Below, piece by piece: positions 11,601 to 23,681 of a stretch of 64,000 nt of DNA. Numbering within the stretch: the stretch's first letter is position 1; each line of letters starts with the position of its first letter. The position numbers and the translations under genes are program-made. The stretch comes from Nyssa sinensis (taxonomy: Eukaryota > Streptophyta > Magnoliopsida > Cornales > Nyssaceae), in NCBI GenBank assembly GCA_008638375.1, contig CM018032.1, forward strand, positions 8,311,001-8,375,000, read 5' to 3'. Under the pieces are notes generated by a model. It was given only the letters and a program-made list of their open reading frames with translations, had not been told where the DNA came from and did no database searches.

Positions 11601-12139
11601 TCTTCTCCCTTCACTTTCTCTCTCTAACTCACTCTCTCTCTCTCTCTCTACTTTCTGATTTCGGATCTTGAGGTTACACATACGCAACACTGATAATTAT
11701 ACCACTTTATATTTTATTCTTTTCATTTTTAAAATCAATTCTTTGGATTGCATGAAAGGCCATTGGCCAATTTGGGTGGTGGGGCTCCATTTTAATGTGT
11801 TTATATACATACCTATTGTAATATATTTCACAAGGAGTGGGGCAGCCCAAGTGGCTCTTCTTTTTGGGCCAAGGTATTTGCTTCTTTTTGGGTCAAGGGT
11901 TCAAAACCCATTGGCCTCAAATTTTGGCTTCCCCCTTTTTTTATTTTATTTTTTGTTATTTTTCCTTTATTCATATATTCATCTATTTATTCGTTTATTA
12001 TCGCTATTGTTTATTTACTTATTTATTATTATTATTATTTTTCGATTTAATTTCATATAACATTTTTATTACGTTTCTTAAAATTTCTAATTCCCAATTT
12101 CGTCACTAAATTTCCCGCTAATCCGGTCGGGGTGTTACA
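8680..12139 (-). repeat. LTR of the gag-only element (3' LTR in its own orientation)
   Basis: 3460 bp, TGTCACGACC at one end and GGGTGTTACA at the other. It contains a pair of ~78-bp tandem repeats at about 9611-9760 (each with CTCGCTGACTGAGATCA and GGTTAGGGTTC), a GC-rich block near 10905-11020 in otherwise AT-rich DNA, and a minus-strand TATA-like TATATAAA at about 11800-11807. Several short frames inside it are chance. Confidence 0.93.
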
Positions 12140-12155
12140 TCCTTCCCCCCTTAAA
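12140..12155 (-). other. Polypurine tract of the gag-only element
   Basis: On the minus strand a purine run (AAGGGGGGAAGGA) directly abuts the TGTAACACC start of the LTR. This is the primer site for plus-strand DNA synthesis. Confidence 0.85.
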
Positions 12156-12261
12156 AGAGTTTTGTCCTCAAAACTTAAGCTAACTCGGGGTTTGTTTTGT
12201 ATTTCTCACTATGTTAATCCCATAGTGACAAAAATCAACGATTCAAAAATAGGGTCTTACC

Positions 12262-13257
12262 TCATGTCTTTTTGTTAGGGGCGGGACAGTTGTTGATCAG
12301 CTGATAGAGTCGTGGTTGTGCTGGTTTGTCTGGGCAGTCCTTCACTCGGTGCCCCTTCTTGCCACACTCAAAGCAGGCTCCCGTGTTCCATCGACACTGC
12401 TCATCTTTGTGGAGACCTCCACATCGCTGACACTTATCTGGCTTGTCCTGATCCGGCCCCTTTGCTTGCCCCTTTGAAGTTTCATGTCTCTTGTTTGAAT
12501 TCCATCCAGTTTTCTTACTTGACCCCTCTCCTATTTTCTCAGCATTGAAAGCTCTTTTTTTCTGGTCCCGAGCTTTTACATACTCTTCATTGTTCTTTTC
12601 TGCGATTAAGGCCATATTTACAATTTCAGAGTACGACTCGGACTGGAATAGTGAAACGCGGTCATGAATGCTCCTTTTTAGTCCCCCCTCAAATCTCTTT
12701 GCCTTGTCACGCTCAACCTCTATCATGTCTGGAGCAAAACGGGCTAACTCAATAAATTTAGCCTCGTATTCAGCTACTATCATGTTTCCCTGCTTCAACT
12801 CAATGAACTCCACTTTCTTTCCTTCACGGACACTCTTTGGAAAATACTTCTCATATAATAGTTCCGTGAATCTTCCCCAAGCCAAGAACGGAACGCCCGT
12901 TGTATGATTCCTTTTCACTAAGTTCCACCAAAGCTTTGCTTCTCCCTGAAGCCTAAAAGCAGCAAGAGTGACCCTCTTCTCCTCAGGACACTCCATTACC
13001 TCAAATATATCCTCCATAGTCATTATCCAAGTTTCGACTTCATCTACCTTAGGAGCTCCAGTGAATACAGGTGGCTGGAGTTTCATGAATCGTTCTACCA
13101 AGCTTGGTTGGTTTACATTGTTCCTTCCATTCCCCCTATTATTCTGTCGCCTCACCTCGCGAATAAATTCGTTCAGTGTTCGCTCTATACTGCCAGGATC
13201 TTCTCCGGTATTCTCTTCATGGTTGTCACTAGTCCCCGGCCTTGCCCTATTTGCCAT
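12262..13257 (-). CDS. gag: Gag polyprotein of the gag-only retrotransposon
   Basis: An uninterrupted 331-residue ORF, the only gene of the element. The N-terminal ~50 residues are polar. Residues ~55-230 form the Retrotrans_gag capsid domain (LQPPVFTGAP, then WIMTMEDIFEVM, AAFRLQGEAKLWW, YFPKSVREGKK). The C-terminus carries a standard CCHC knuckle, CFECGKKGHRVKDC (residues ~293-306), preceded by a variant C-X2-C-X3-H-X4-C motif, CQRCGGLHKDEQC. The start is the first ATG after the primer site, about 400 nt downstream of it. It would build the virus-like particle in the cytoplasm and package its own RNA. Unlike the gag of the neighbouring gypsy element it has no stop or frameshift, which fits a recent, possibly still mobile insertion. 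No pol follows: only ~120 bp separate its stop from the polypurine tract. Confidence 0.92.
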   Translation of the reverse strand: MANRARPGTSDNHEENTGEDPGSIERTLNEFIREVRRQNNRGNGRNNVNQPSLVERFMKLQPPVFTGAPKVDEVETWIMTMEDIFEVMECPEEKRVTLAAFRLQGEAKLWWNLVKRNHTTGVPFLAWGRFTELLYEKYFPKSVREGKKVEFIELKQGNMIVAEYEAKFIELARFAPDMIEVERDKAKRFEGGLKRSIHDRVSLFQSESYSEIVNMALIAEKNNEEYVKARDQKKRAFNAEKIGEGSSKKTGWNSNKRHETSKGQAKGPDQDKPDKCQRCGGLHKDEQCRWNTGACFECGKKGHRVKDCPDKPAQPRLYQLINNCPAPNKKT

Positions 13258-13656
13258 CCTCTCGTTTCACCTAAAACCACAAAACAAGATACTCAGAATT
13301 CCTCAACTATATGTCCATTGAACTGCATGAAATTTATATCATTAAGTCACATATTCATAGGGCATATTCAATCATAAATCTCAATCTCTCTCAACCTACA
13401 TTTCCACCCCAAGGTCATCTAATCGACCCTAAAAGGGTTCGAATGATCATTCCTAATCATCACTCTATCACCTAATCACTCGAGGTCATTAAATTTCTAA
13501 CTTAAAAATAATTCTATTTTCGAGAATTGCTAACCCTAAGGTTCAGGTAAAAATTCCCATGTTTCAGTGTCTCCCAAAAATTTTTGATCATCCCAATCAC
13601 CTAAGAAACCTCAATTTCAATTCCTCTTCGGTCTTTCCCAAAGACCATTAACCTAA

Positions 13657-13668
13657 GCTCTGATACCA
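13657..13668 (-). other. Primer-binding site (tRNA-iMet type)
   Basis: Minus-strand TGGTATCAGAGC lies 3 nt inside the 5' LTR. This is the standard 12-nt complement to the 3' end of plant initiator tRNA-Met used for minus-strand priming. Confidence 0.93.
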
Positions 13669-13671
13669 CTC

Positions 13672-13792
13672 TGTCACGACCCGTAACCCGGCTTATGCGG
13701 ATTAAAGGTTCGTGATCGGCCACCGAGGCCTATTTCAATAATCACAATTCAATAATCACGATATTTTTCTAATAACCATTTACGCAGCGGAA

Positions 13793-13823
<31 letters not shown>

Positions 13824-16800
13824 TTTTCTTTCCTGTCTTCACAAAATAAGTTATATAACCAAATCGGTCGATTCAAATACTATCATCAAAGGTCGTAGTC
13901 TCCAAGTCAAGAGTTAGCATAACATTACACAACTTAATACACAAGATCCAAAATGTCTAATCTATCTTCGGTCGAGGACCCATCAAAAGAACTTGCTTCA
14001 ACCCTTAAGCACTTATCCTGCATCACCTGAAAGCAAGTTTGTCTAATCCTCACCTGAAAAATGTTAAGAGGATGGGGTGAGCTTCAACAAGCCCAATGAG
14101 TACTTCCATAACATGCCAAGGGTTTCAAAACTACTATGTAGTACAGTCTGAAATGCATATACTCATATGGAATTAAAATACGTCATATCAAGCACAACAG
14201 ATCAGTGAATGGTATCAAAATCATTATCATAATCTCAGTTCAATCACATTCGTAAATCAAAATCGATAACAAAGCACAATCAAAATAATGATCCAATAAG
14301 TTGTTACTAAAAATTAGTATTATAATTCAAACAGGGTTCAAAGTCGTTTTCAATATCAATAGTCACAGTCAAATCAACATCGCAGTATAATATTGTAACT
14401 CACTCATAGTTATGGTTCAAAGTCGTTTTCAAATTCAATAGTCATAGTTCAAAATCAACCTCATGGTTCGGTAACATAGTTCGATAACAAATTTCATAGT
14501 CTGATAATCAAAATCATAATTCAATAGTTCTCAATTCAAGATTCAAGGTTCAATCATAGTTCACATTCGATATTCATAAAAATTCAAATCAATAAAATTT
14601 ATCTTCTATGGTCAGCAAATTAGCACCTCGCTGACTGAGATCACATTCAATAATACCACCAATATACCCCGTGGTTAGGGTTCAAATGCCAGCAAATTAG
14701 AACCTCGCTGACTGAGATCAAATTCAATAGTACCACTCGTATACCCCATGGTTAGGGTTCGATAAAGTCACAATCTATTCGATAATGACAGATCATAGAA
14801 GATTCAATTATTCAAAGCATCAAAATCATTTCCATAATCAATAACATCAATAACAATCTCAATCATTCTATTAAGAATATCATATTTAGCCTTTAATCAA
14901 AACAATTTAAAGATTGGTGAGAACATTATTATAGTGTCACGAGCATTTTACAAACTGTCAGGAAGTAGCAATGTCAATAAATCATTCAAATCGATTTCAA
15001 ACAGAAGAATCTATTTTCAAATTATACAAGAGTTCGATATTTATATTTATAATAAAAACCCACCTCAACATGGTATGAAAATACTCACCTGAAGTCCCAA
15101 AAACAATTTCCAAAAATCCTTCCTTAACGATGGTCCCTAAAATCACAATTCAAAACCTTATTACTTTCTTGTTCAAAGTATCACATAATTTAACTGTCAA
15201 TTGAGAGCCCTCTCTATTCCAATTTCCTCATAAGGATGTCTCCGTTAGGTTCAAAGTGTCGAAGATAATTGGTTTAGGTTTTTCTAGATTTGAATTTGCG
15301 TATCGGTAGTTTATTTTAAGTCTAGGGATATTTTTGTAATTTTATATTTTTACGTGTCATATTTTCGGTACTTCGTTTGCCAAAATGGACTCTACCGTTG
15401 AGTCCGGATTGCCCGAAATAGTCAAAATGGACTACCTTTTATATTCAATTGTCCTTAGGTATCATTAGGGGTAAAATGGTAATTTCACATTTTACGTATC
15501 TAAATTTTTGGGACTTAATTTCAAAAATCGGACTTCGCCATTGAGTCCGGAACGCCCCAAAACATTGGGTTACACTATTCTTTTATTTTATTTGGACTTC
15601 GTTTGACTAATTTTGGCTTAGGGATGTTTTGGTAATTTTTCTAATTTAGAAAGGATTTTAAATTAATTTTTATTTAATTTTCTGGGTGCTTTTATAATTA
15701 ATCAAAAGCTGGGGGTCAAAAATGAAATTTCAGAAGGTTTTATAATAAATCAACCGGTTCAGTCAAGTTCCAACTGAACCGGCACTGGTTGGTCCCGAAC
15801 CGACCGGTTCAATTGGACCGTGACGTCATCATGACGTCACAGTGATATCAGCAGCCCATTAACTAAAACGGTACCGTTCAGTATATAACAAGGATCCGTT
15901 TTTGAATGGATCAGGTCCCGACCCGTGGCCGGACCACGACCCGACCCGACCCGTGAACAGGATTTTCTCTTCGTTTTTCCGGCTGAGCCTCCGGTCACCA
16001 CTTCCGGCGCCGGTGGCCGGAAACTAAAATTTTTAATTTTTAAACTCCACTTTTCATCGTCGGTTTTCACTGATTTTCACATCAAAACATCCCTAAAACA
16101 TTTTAAAACCCTTTTTACTTCGTTTTTGGTCCCTAAAACCGAGCTACAATGCATGAAGGTTGACAAACACCCATGGAGCCGCGACCTGCAAGTGGCCTTT
16201 TCTCCCTCATCTTGCGTCCGTTTGTTATCATTTTTGTGGATTTAAAACCCTTATGGCCCCTAGATCGCGCCCCTACCTTCCAAAACTCATTTAGTTTCAA
16301 TCGGTCAAGACCCAAGTTTTGAAGCTCCGTTAATGGCAGCCATGGTGGTTATGATTTCCAAGCCCCCAAACTCGTTTATTTTGATTCTAATATGTTAGAT
16401 TCATCACAATAGGGCCATGCATGCATTTTAAAAAAAGCCTAACAGTTCCAAAAAATGAGAATTTCTAGAGAGAGAAAATGGGTGGTTTGTGTTCTATACC
16501 TTTAACAGTGGTGTTTCCCCCCTTTCTTGCTTGGATTTAGATCCTCCTTGGTTCTTCTTTAGTGACCAGTTGCATGCAATGGCAGTTCCCGCCTTCTCCT
16601 TCTTCTCCCTTCACTTTCTCTCTCTAACTCACTCTCTCTCTCTCTCTCTACTTTCTGATTTCGGATCTTGAGGTTACACATACGCAACACTGATAATTAT
16701 ACCACTTTATATTTTATTCTTTTCATTTTTAAAATCAATTCTTTGGATTGCATGAAAGGCCATTGGCCAATTTGGGTGGTGGGGCTCCATTTTAATGTGT

Positions 16801-17139
16801 TTATATACATACCTATTGTAATATATTTCACAAGGAGTGGGGCAGCCCAAGTGGCTCTTCTTTTTGGGCCAAGGTATTTGCTTCTTTTTGGGTCAAGGGT
16901 TCAAAACCCATTGGCCTCAAATTTTGGCTTCCCCCTTTTTTTATTTTATTTTTTGTTATTTTTCCTTTATTCATATATTCATCTATTTATTCGTTTATTA
17001 TCGCTATTGTTTATTTACTTATTTATTATTATTATTATTTTTCGATTTAATTTCATATAACATTTTTATTACGTTTCTTAAAATTTCTAATTCCCAATTT
17101 CGTCACTAAATTTCCCGCTAATCCGGTCGGGGTGTTACA
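13672..17139 (-). repeat. LTR of the gag-only element (5' LTR in its own orientation)
   Basis: 3468 bp, same termini as the other LTR. Differences I see: T/C at 9193/14193, G/A at 10008/15008, A/G at 10133/15133, and a longer TA run near 13795-13814. It should hold the promoter; a TATATAAA on the minus strand lies at about 16800-16807. Confidence 0.93.
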
Positions 17140-17168
17140 ATAACGGTTCAACCTGGTCAAGCATCTAG

Positions 17169-18396
17169 CAGTGGACTACTGCAACATCAGACATAGTGGC
17201 TTGGCTTTTGCTCTTTTCTGTTGTTGACATGGCGATTTAGTCTATGCTACATACGTGCATTGGCACATAATATATATGATGGATCAAGATATATATATAT
17301 ATATATATATATATAGTAAATGTAATAGCTGTTTTAAGGGCTTTTTATGTCGATGTGCCATGGGATTGGTGTCTATTATGGCCTTAAATTAAAAATATAA
17401 AGATTGTTATGTATGTTTTGTTATGGGTAATGTCATTGGTTTTCAAAAAAGATATCAATAAGCTCCATTACATTGAGGATAGCAGAGTTCAAGTCTTATT
17501 TAATAAACCCGTCACATAGTGTGACGGTATTTATCATTTTAATATTTTATAAAATTTATTATATTACTAAAATCATAAAAATTGTCACACGAACTCCTAA
17601 AATAGCTTCTCCTAAGGAGAGGCATGTGGGGTTGGGGTGGGGTGGGTAACTTGTAATTAAGAAGATATTTTCTTTTTCTTTTTAGATATAAATTTGGATA
17701 TCTAAAATTTGGACTCTCTAAACCCAATTCCCCTTGGTTCACGAGAAGCTTTGCTATATGTCTTTTGCAATTTTTTGTTTATTAGTAAAGAAAATATGCA
17801 CACATTTTATAAACATAAAATGAAGATAGCAGTAGAATGATAGAATCTATGTTACTTAAATATGGATAATAAAAAAATATTGTAGTTATGAATTGAAAGC
17901 ATGGACTAAATTAAAAACCAATTCGTTACTTTGTTTAAACTATATATCTTTATAATAAATCAATATATATATATATATATATATCACTTCAAAATGCATA
18001 TTTGAGTATAAATTTAAACAAATATCTATACTGAAGCTGTTCAAATGTACATATCAGCATCCTGAATACATTCACTGTTCAGTGAAGTTACAACACACAC
18101 ACACAGATACGTACATATACACACAAAATGTGTACATGGTGGGTTCATGCAGGCTAGGCTGGCTACATTGGTCAAGAATTGCATGATCTTAATTTGAATG
18201 GTTGGTGATCTTAGAGGAAAGTTGCAAATTGAAGGTGTAGCTCAAGCAATGGACTTTCAGTCTTTCACCACCCATATAGTGGATACGTAAATTGGATGTC
18301 ATCATGTCACACTCTTGATCAAGAAAAAGAAGGCTTTCAAAATCAAAGACAAGCTTAGATGTGGCTGCTGACCATTTTCTCTGGTTATCTTGCAAA

Positions 18397-18461
<65 letters not shown>

Positions 18462-19058
18462 GGAAGTTGTTATTTTCTGATTTCTCGACTGGCATTTCTT
18501 TATAATGACAGGTCACTGTTATGTTAGCTGCACTTAAAACTCTATTTTTATGCTTTCTGTGAACCACACAGGTGAATTTCAAGTCCTTTTCTACTTCAAT
18601 CGAGACGCCAGAAGCCCCCATTTGGCTCCGCTAACTTATTTCCTAGAGGAGACACGTTAAGGCATATACATATACATATACATATGCATATGTACACACA
18701 ACTGCCGAATTTGAATTAAAACTCGGGGTTGTCTCAAATCACATCCATCCCAAAAGACATGGACCCATATTTCACAAATAAAATCCTAAGAGTTTCAATT
18801 TTTGCTATAATTGATGGATGCAATTCATCAACACATCACACACTTGTCTGAGTTACAAGTGTTAATCACATCACGAAAGCATCCCCTCAACAACATTAAA
18901 CTCAATTACATTGCAGAAATCAAAACTTTACGGATGACTAAAATGCGCATGCCACAGTGGCATAAAACTAATTGGCCTTATCATTGTCATTATTAATATC
19001 GGTGGGTACAGACTACAAAGTGACAAGAGATGAAACCAAATGTCGCTCACACAGGTAT
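17169..19058. other. Intergenic DNA downstream of SWEET copy A
   Basis: No gene seen. It aligns throughout with 39081-41004. It holds several (TA)n runs (17289-17315, 17960-17984) and a compound (CT)n(CA)n(TA)n tract at 18400-18461. The part next to 19059 must contain the 3' UTR of the SWEET gene on the minus strand. Confidence 0.7.
18400..18461. repeat. Compound (CT)n(CA)n(TA)n microsatellite
   Basis: Three abutting dinucleotide tracts. The copy B counterpart (40320-40392) has a different arrangement with an interrupting 14-bp segment, so it is unstable. Confidence 0.9.
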
Positions 19059-19336
19059 CTAGACTTGTCTGTCTTGCGATGGATGTGTGATCGATTGCTT
19101 CTCGTGGGGGTGGGGCTTGGCGAGCCCCATCTCCATTGACCCATCACTGGTGCTGCTGGCTTTCTTGGTCTCGCCCTTGTTGTCGCGGTAAATGGCATAC
19201 AAGATCAGCTGCGCTGCCCCCAACCCGCACCCAAAACCATTAGGTACCTGTAACACCGTAGCCATGATTCATCAGGACAAGGCAATATGGGACTTCTTGA
19301 CACCATATTCAGACGTAATGGGCTTGTTTTTGTGTA

Positions 19337-19417
<81 letters not shown>

Positions 19418-21084
19418 ACCTTCAGCATTCAGGGTGTTGACATTGGATAAAACTACAGAATAAATTATGGCCATGTTTGTTTGTAAGGTTAGGATATGGG
19501 GGTTGACTAGTGTTGGGTAGTTTGGATAAGTCCTGAACACTGGTTTCAATTCAGTTGAATCTTTTTTTTTAAAGTATTTTTGGCATTCATATTATTTTTT
19601 TGTTGTCCTAATTCTATATATTTATAATTGAGGAGCTGCATCTCATTGTAATTTGTAACTCTTTCAAATCATAGTAAAACCGTAACAATAGTGGATGTAG
19701 CGTGATTTTGAAGTTAATCACGTAAATTTTTGTATTTTTGTGTGTGTATGTGATTTTAGATTTGTTTTCTTATTTTCTTTTCGTGACTTACCGATCTTGA
19801 TTAGGTAATTATATTCCTAACAAACAGTACTTGAAATGAATAGTGATCAAACTGAATTCATCAATAATTTAATCAATTAGAAAGGCTTTGCTAGTAGAGT
19901 GATGTTATTCATAACTGATTTTTTTTTTTTTAAAAGTAATAATATTATAAGCTCGAATTTATATGAGACATGGTATTTTAACATTTGAATGACCAAAAAA
20001 TTAAAAATAAAGTGGTTGGGTGCTAGGCCTGAAATAGCTTGTCTCATATAAACTTGAATTATATTAACATTCTCCAAAAATACTGTGTATAAAAGATTTT
20101 TACAATAAATTTTTTTACTCTTAAATACAAACAAATAATCTCACATGCATTTATTATAGCATATCATATTATCTTCGTATTTAGGAGCGAGAAAATTTAT
20201 TGAAAAAATCTGTTCTCACATGCGTTTATTATAAATAAAACCACTGTCTTTATGAATATACTGTTAGGAGGGATATCAGACCATTCCTTTGTGTTTAAAA
20301 TGAAAAAAAATTATTGAGAAAATTCCTTTACCATAGTATTTTTATTCTTGTTATTTAGGATGCACCCTTATTAAGCTCTGAAAAGTGAAATATAATCCCA
20401 CATGTGTTTGGAATGAAAAATTGGGAGAGGGATAATTGAGATATTAGTCAAATTTATCACTATGCTGGGAAGGATTTTATATATCACAAGGTATTCTTGT
20501 CACTTAAAAAGTCCCATTTACCCTTATCATTTAATTTACAAACCCAATCTTCTCCTGGATTTAATTAATTCATGGTTATTTTTTTTCCAGATAATGTTAT
20601 TAAAAGCTTGTTTGTATGTGCAATGAGAGTCTTATTCATTAAATATTTTTAAAATAAATATATATTTAAATATTAAAATGATTATGATAAATAATACTTC
20701 AATCCCTAAAATATAGAAACCAACTTTTAATAGCATTAATTTTTTTTTTTTTTACTAGTTAATTGGATAACATAACATTCAGTCAGTTAACAAGATGATC
20801 ACCTCTATGACCAAAACCCCAAGTAGATTAAAGTCCCCCCCCCCCCCAAAAAAAAAAAAAGTGAAATAGTAAAAGTAAAAAACACTAATTAATGCAAAGT
20901 AGAACTACTCACAGCAACAAAAGGGTCCTTTCCGAGCAGCCCATAGATGAACCAGGATGTACCACATAAGAAAACGAACAGTGACAAGAAGAATGGCATG
21001 AACTCCACACTCTTTGTTTTGATCACAATCCTCTGCACGTTTATGGATATACTAACTCTGTTAATCTCTATACACACACACACA

Positions 21085-21119
<35 letters not shown>

Positions 21120-22904
21120 GTGATACCCCTCTAATTCACTAAACGATCAAACACATTTTTCAAGATAATTTTTACAAGCACAGAAATAAAAATGAAGTGC
21201 AAAAACCTAATGTCTCGGACAGAATGGTTATCCTGTCCAAAAAAAATTTACTTTAAAAGAGCAATATAGTGCAAAACTTGGCATAATTGCCAATATTTTG
21301 GACCAGAATCATCTAACCCATGCCAGAAGCATGGTACAGTGTCATGAGCACCATGGCTTGAACCAATTTTATAAGGCTTTGACCATTCAAGTTACAATGA
21401 TTTTAAGTGATAACAGAATTTAAAAGTAGAGTTGTAAAATGAATCAAACTGTTGAGTTTGACTCATGATCGGTTCGGTTCGAGCTTCGTTTTAGATTGGT
21501 TAGGAAATAAACAATATAAATTTAAACATATTTTAAATTTGTTAATTTGTTAAGTTTAACTAGAGTTCATTTAATAAATTAATAAGTAATTTAATATTAT
21601 TTAAAAAAATCAAAATATTTGAGTTTTGTTTCACCTCGATTCAAACAAATTAATAAGATAAGTTTGAAGATAATTTAGAATTCGTTTACTTAAAAAAACC
21701 TAAACTTAAACAACACAGCTGAGTTCTTTTGACTTATTTACAATCTTATGAGAGGCATGCCGGTATAAAATAATGGGTTTAGAGCTTACCATGATTGACA
21801 GAGGCGAAGCATACATGATAATGGAGAAGATAGTGGCAGCAAAACCACAGAAGAGCTTCCTCTTGTTGCCGTGGAGCGCAAAGAGGGAAACAAAGGCAAC
21901 GGCTGAGAATACAGCGAGCACAAAAGTGAAGAGTCCGAAGATCTTCCGCTTCTCCTTATTTGGTGCAAATATCAGAAAGATCAGCACATAGATTAACTCA
22001 ATGGCTGCACCTGTGCCATTGATTGTTGACACCAAGATGTTGTGTGGGGACACAAAAGGAAGTCCGTACCTGTTCCATTCATACAAGAGTATATCAGTAA
22101 ATTAGCATATATCTGGAGGGCAAAAATGGATCAAAAATTGGTATATTACACTAACATTTTTTTGATATTTTTACTAATTATAAATTTTTTTTTATGAGAT
22201 TTGTGAAATGATAACATTTCTTATTTTTAGTGTTATAAATGCTTCCCTTCCAGCAAATTTTGTTTTAAAATGATAAAATTATTTTTTTCATAATTATTTT
22301 TTTTGTAATTTTTAAAAATTTTGACCCATTTATCTAACTTTTTTTTCATTTTTAAATAAATATTAATTTAAATCTTCTTTTACCTAAAAAATATAAGTTA
22401 TTTATCTAAAATTTATTTTTATATAAAATGAAAAAATTATTTAATTTTTTTAAAATTTGTGAAAATTAAAAAAATATAAATAAATAAATAAAATGTGTAC
22501 CTTTATCATTTTAAACAAATTTAGGTTAGGAAAAAAGTGTTTGTAGTTTGTTAACAAAAAAAAATAAAAGAAATCGGTATCATTTTAGAGACTTTTAAAT
22601 ATTTTCAAAAGCGACCGGAGGCGTATCGAACACCACACGACGTGCGGTGTTCTTCCAACCGTTGAAACAATTTAAAAAAAAAAACTCACCAACCGCTGAA
22701 ACAATTTAAAAAAAACAGCAATGTTACATGTTCCATCTTCACAGTTCACCGGACAAATTATAACGGCATTTGTCATGTCACTGTTACACTAATAATTTCA
22801 ACCAAAAAAAAAAAAGGGCTTGCAATGCACGTCAAGTGGACTAAAAAGATAAAATGTGTATCATTGCTATTTCATAAAATTTAGAAAATTAAAATTTACA
22901 GTAC

Positions 22905-22947
<43 letters not shown>

Positions 22948-23332
22948 TTCATATGGGTAAAGGAACAGAAGATAATTTAATGAAACGATATTAACAGGAA
23001 AGGTTAGGGGTATGAAAGTAAAACAAAAACACAGAGGGAGTTTAATAGAGAAGTTTGAAAGACGCATACCAAGCAGAAAGCAAGCAGTTGAGCAAGGTCA
23101 TCACGTACGGAATGCCTGAGAACTGCTCTGTAGATTTGTTTATGACGATCCTTTTGAATGTAATCCTACAATTAAATTAATAAAAAACTAGTTAATCAAG
23201 ATTAAATGTTGATCAAGTGATTTTAATAACCCTTTTGAAGAAAAGAGAAATGGAGAATTAAATTCAGTTTAAATATTTTGGCCACTGAACTAGTGAACAT
23301 GGACTTCTCGGATAACTCTTTTGAAGAAAAAG

Positions 23333-23398
<66 letters not shown>

Positions 23399-23619
23399 AG
23401 TAAAATGGTAAATATAAACAACCAGCACTTTGGAAATTTCAGAAACCATTTAAACTCAACTTCTGCACAAAAGAATCAAGATTAAATGTTGATCAAGTGA
23501 TTTTAATAACCCTTTTGAAGAAAAGAGAAATGGAGAATCAAATTCAGTTTAAATATTTTGGCCACTGAACTTGTGAACATGGACTTCTAGGATAACTCTT
23601 TTGAAGAAAAAGTAAAAAC

Positions 23620-23681
<62 letters not shown>

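Larger units (their letters stand above)
8680..17139 (-). mobile_element. Gag-only LTR retrotransposon (TR-GAG-like, Tekay/Del-type), very young
   Basis: A complete 8460-bp element with target-site duplication ATAAC (8675-8679 and 17140-17144). The LTRs are 8680-12139 and 13672-17139. On the minus strand the order is LTR, tRNA-iMet-type primer site, one intact gag ORF, polypurine tract, LTR. The internal region is only 1532 bp, with no protease, RT, RNase H or integrase. I count three substitutions and an 8-bp microsatellite length change between the LTRs, so it inserted recently. It must be mobilised in trans. Non-autonomous elements with gag only are known in plants as TR-GAG. The TGTAACACCCCGACC terminus and the Gag type suggest a chromovirus of the Tekay/Del group as relative. 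Confidence 0.92.
8674..17168 (+). pseudogene. Last exon of a small gene, split by the gag-only element (copy A)
   Basis: In copy B a polypyrimidine-AG acceptor (TTGATTTTAG, 39041-39050) opens a 30-nt terminal exon. In copy A the same acceptor lies at 8664-8673, the first two codons are at 8674-8679, and the rest of the exon resumes at 17140-17168 behind the 8460-bp insert. The target-site duplication ATAAC lies inside this exon. Reading into the insert gives four new codons and a TAA at 8692-8694 inside the LTR, so the insertion would change only the last seven residues if the upstream exons exist to the left of the window. This rests on my gene model for 27662-39080. Confidence 0.4.

Noticed and set aside
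12312..13377. Several plus-strand frames opposite gag
   Set aside because: Shadows of the gag ORF on the minus strand, which has the capsid domain and zinc knuckle.
19192..19549. Frames with long runs of alternating Tyr-Ile
   Set aside because: Translation of a (TA)n/(TG)n microsatellite in a SWEET intron.
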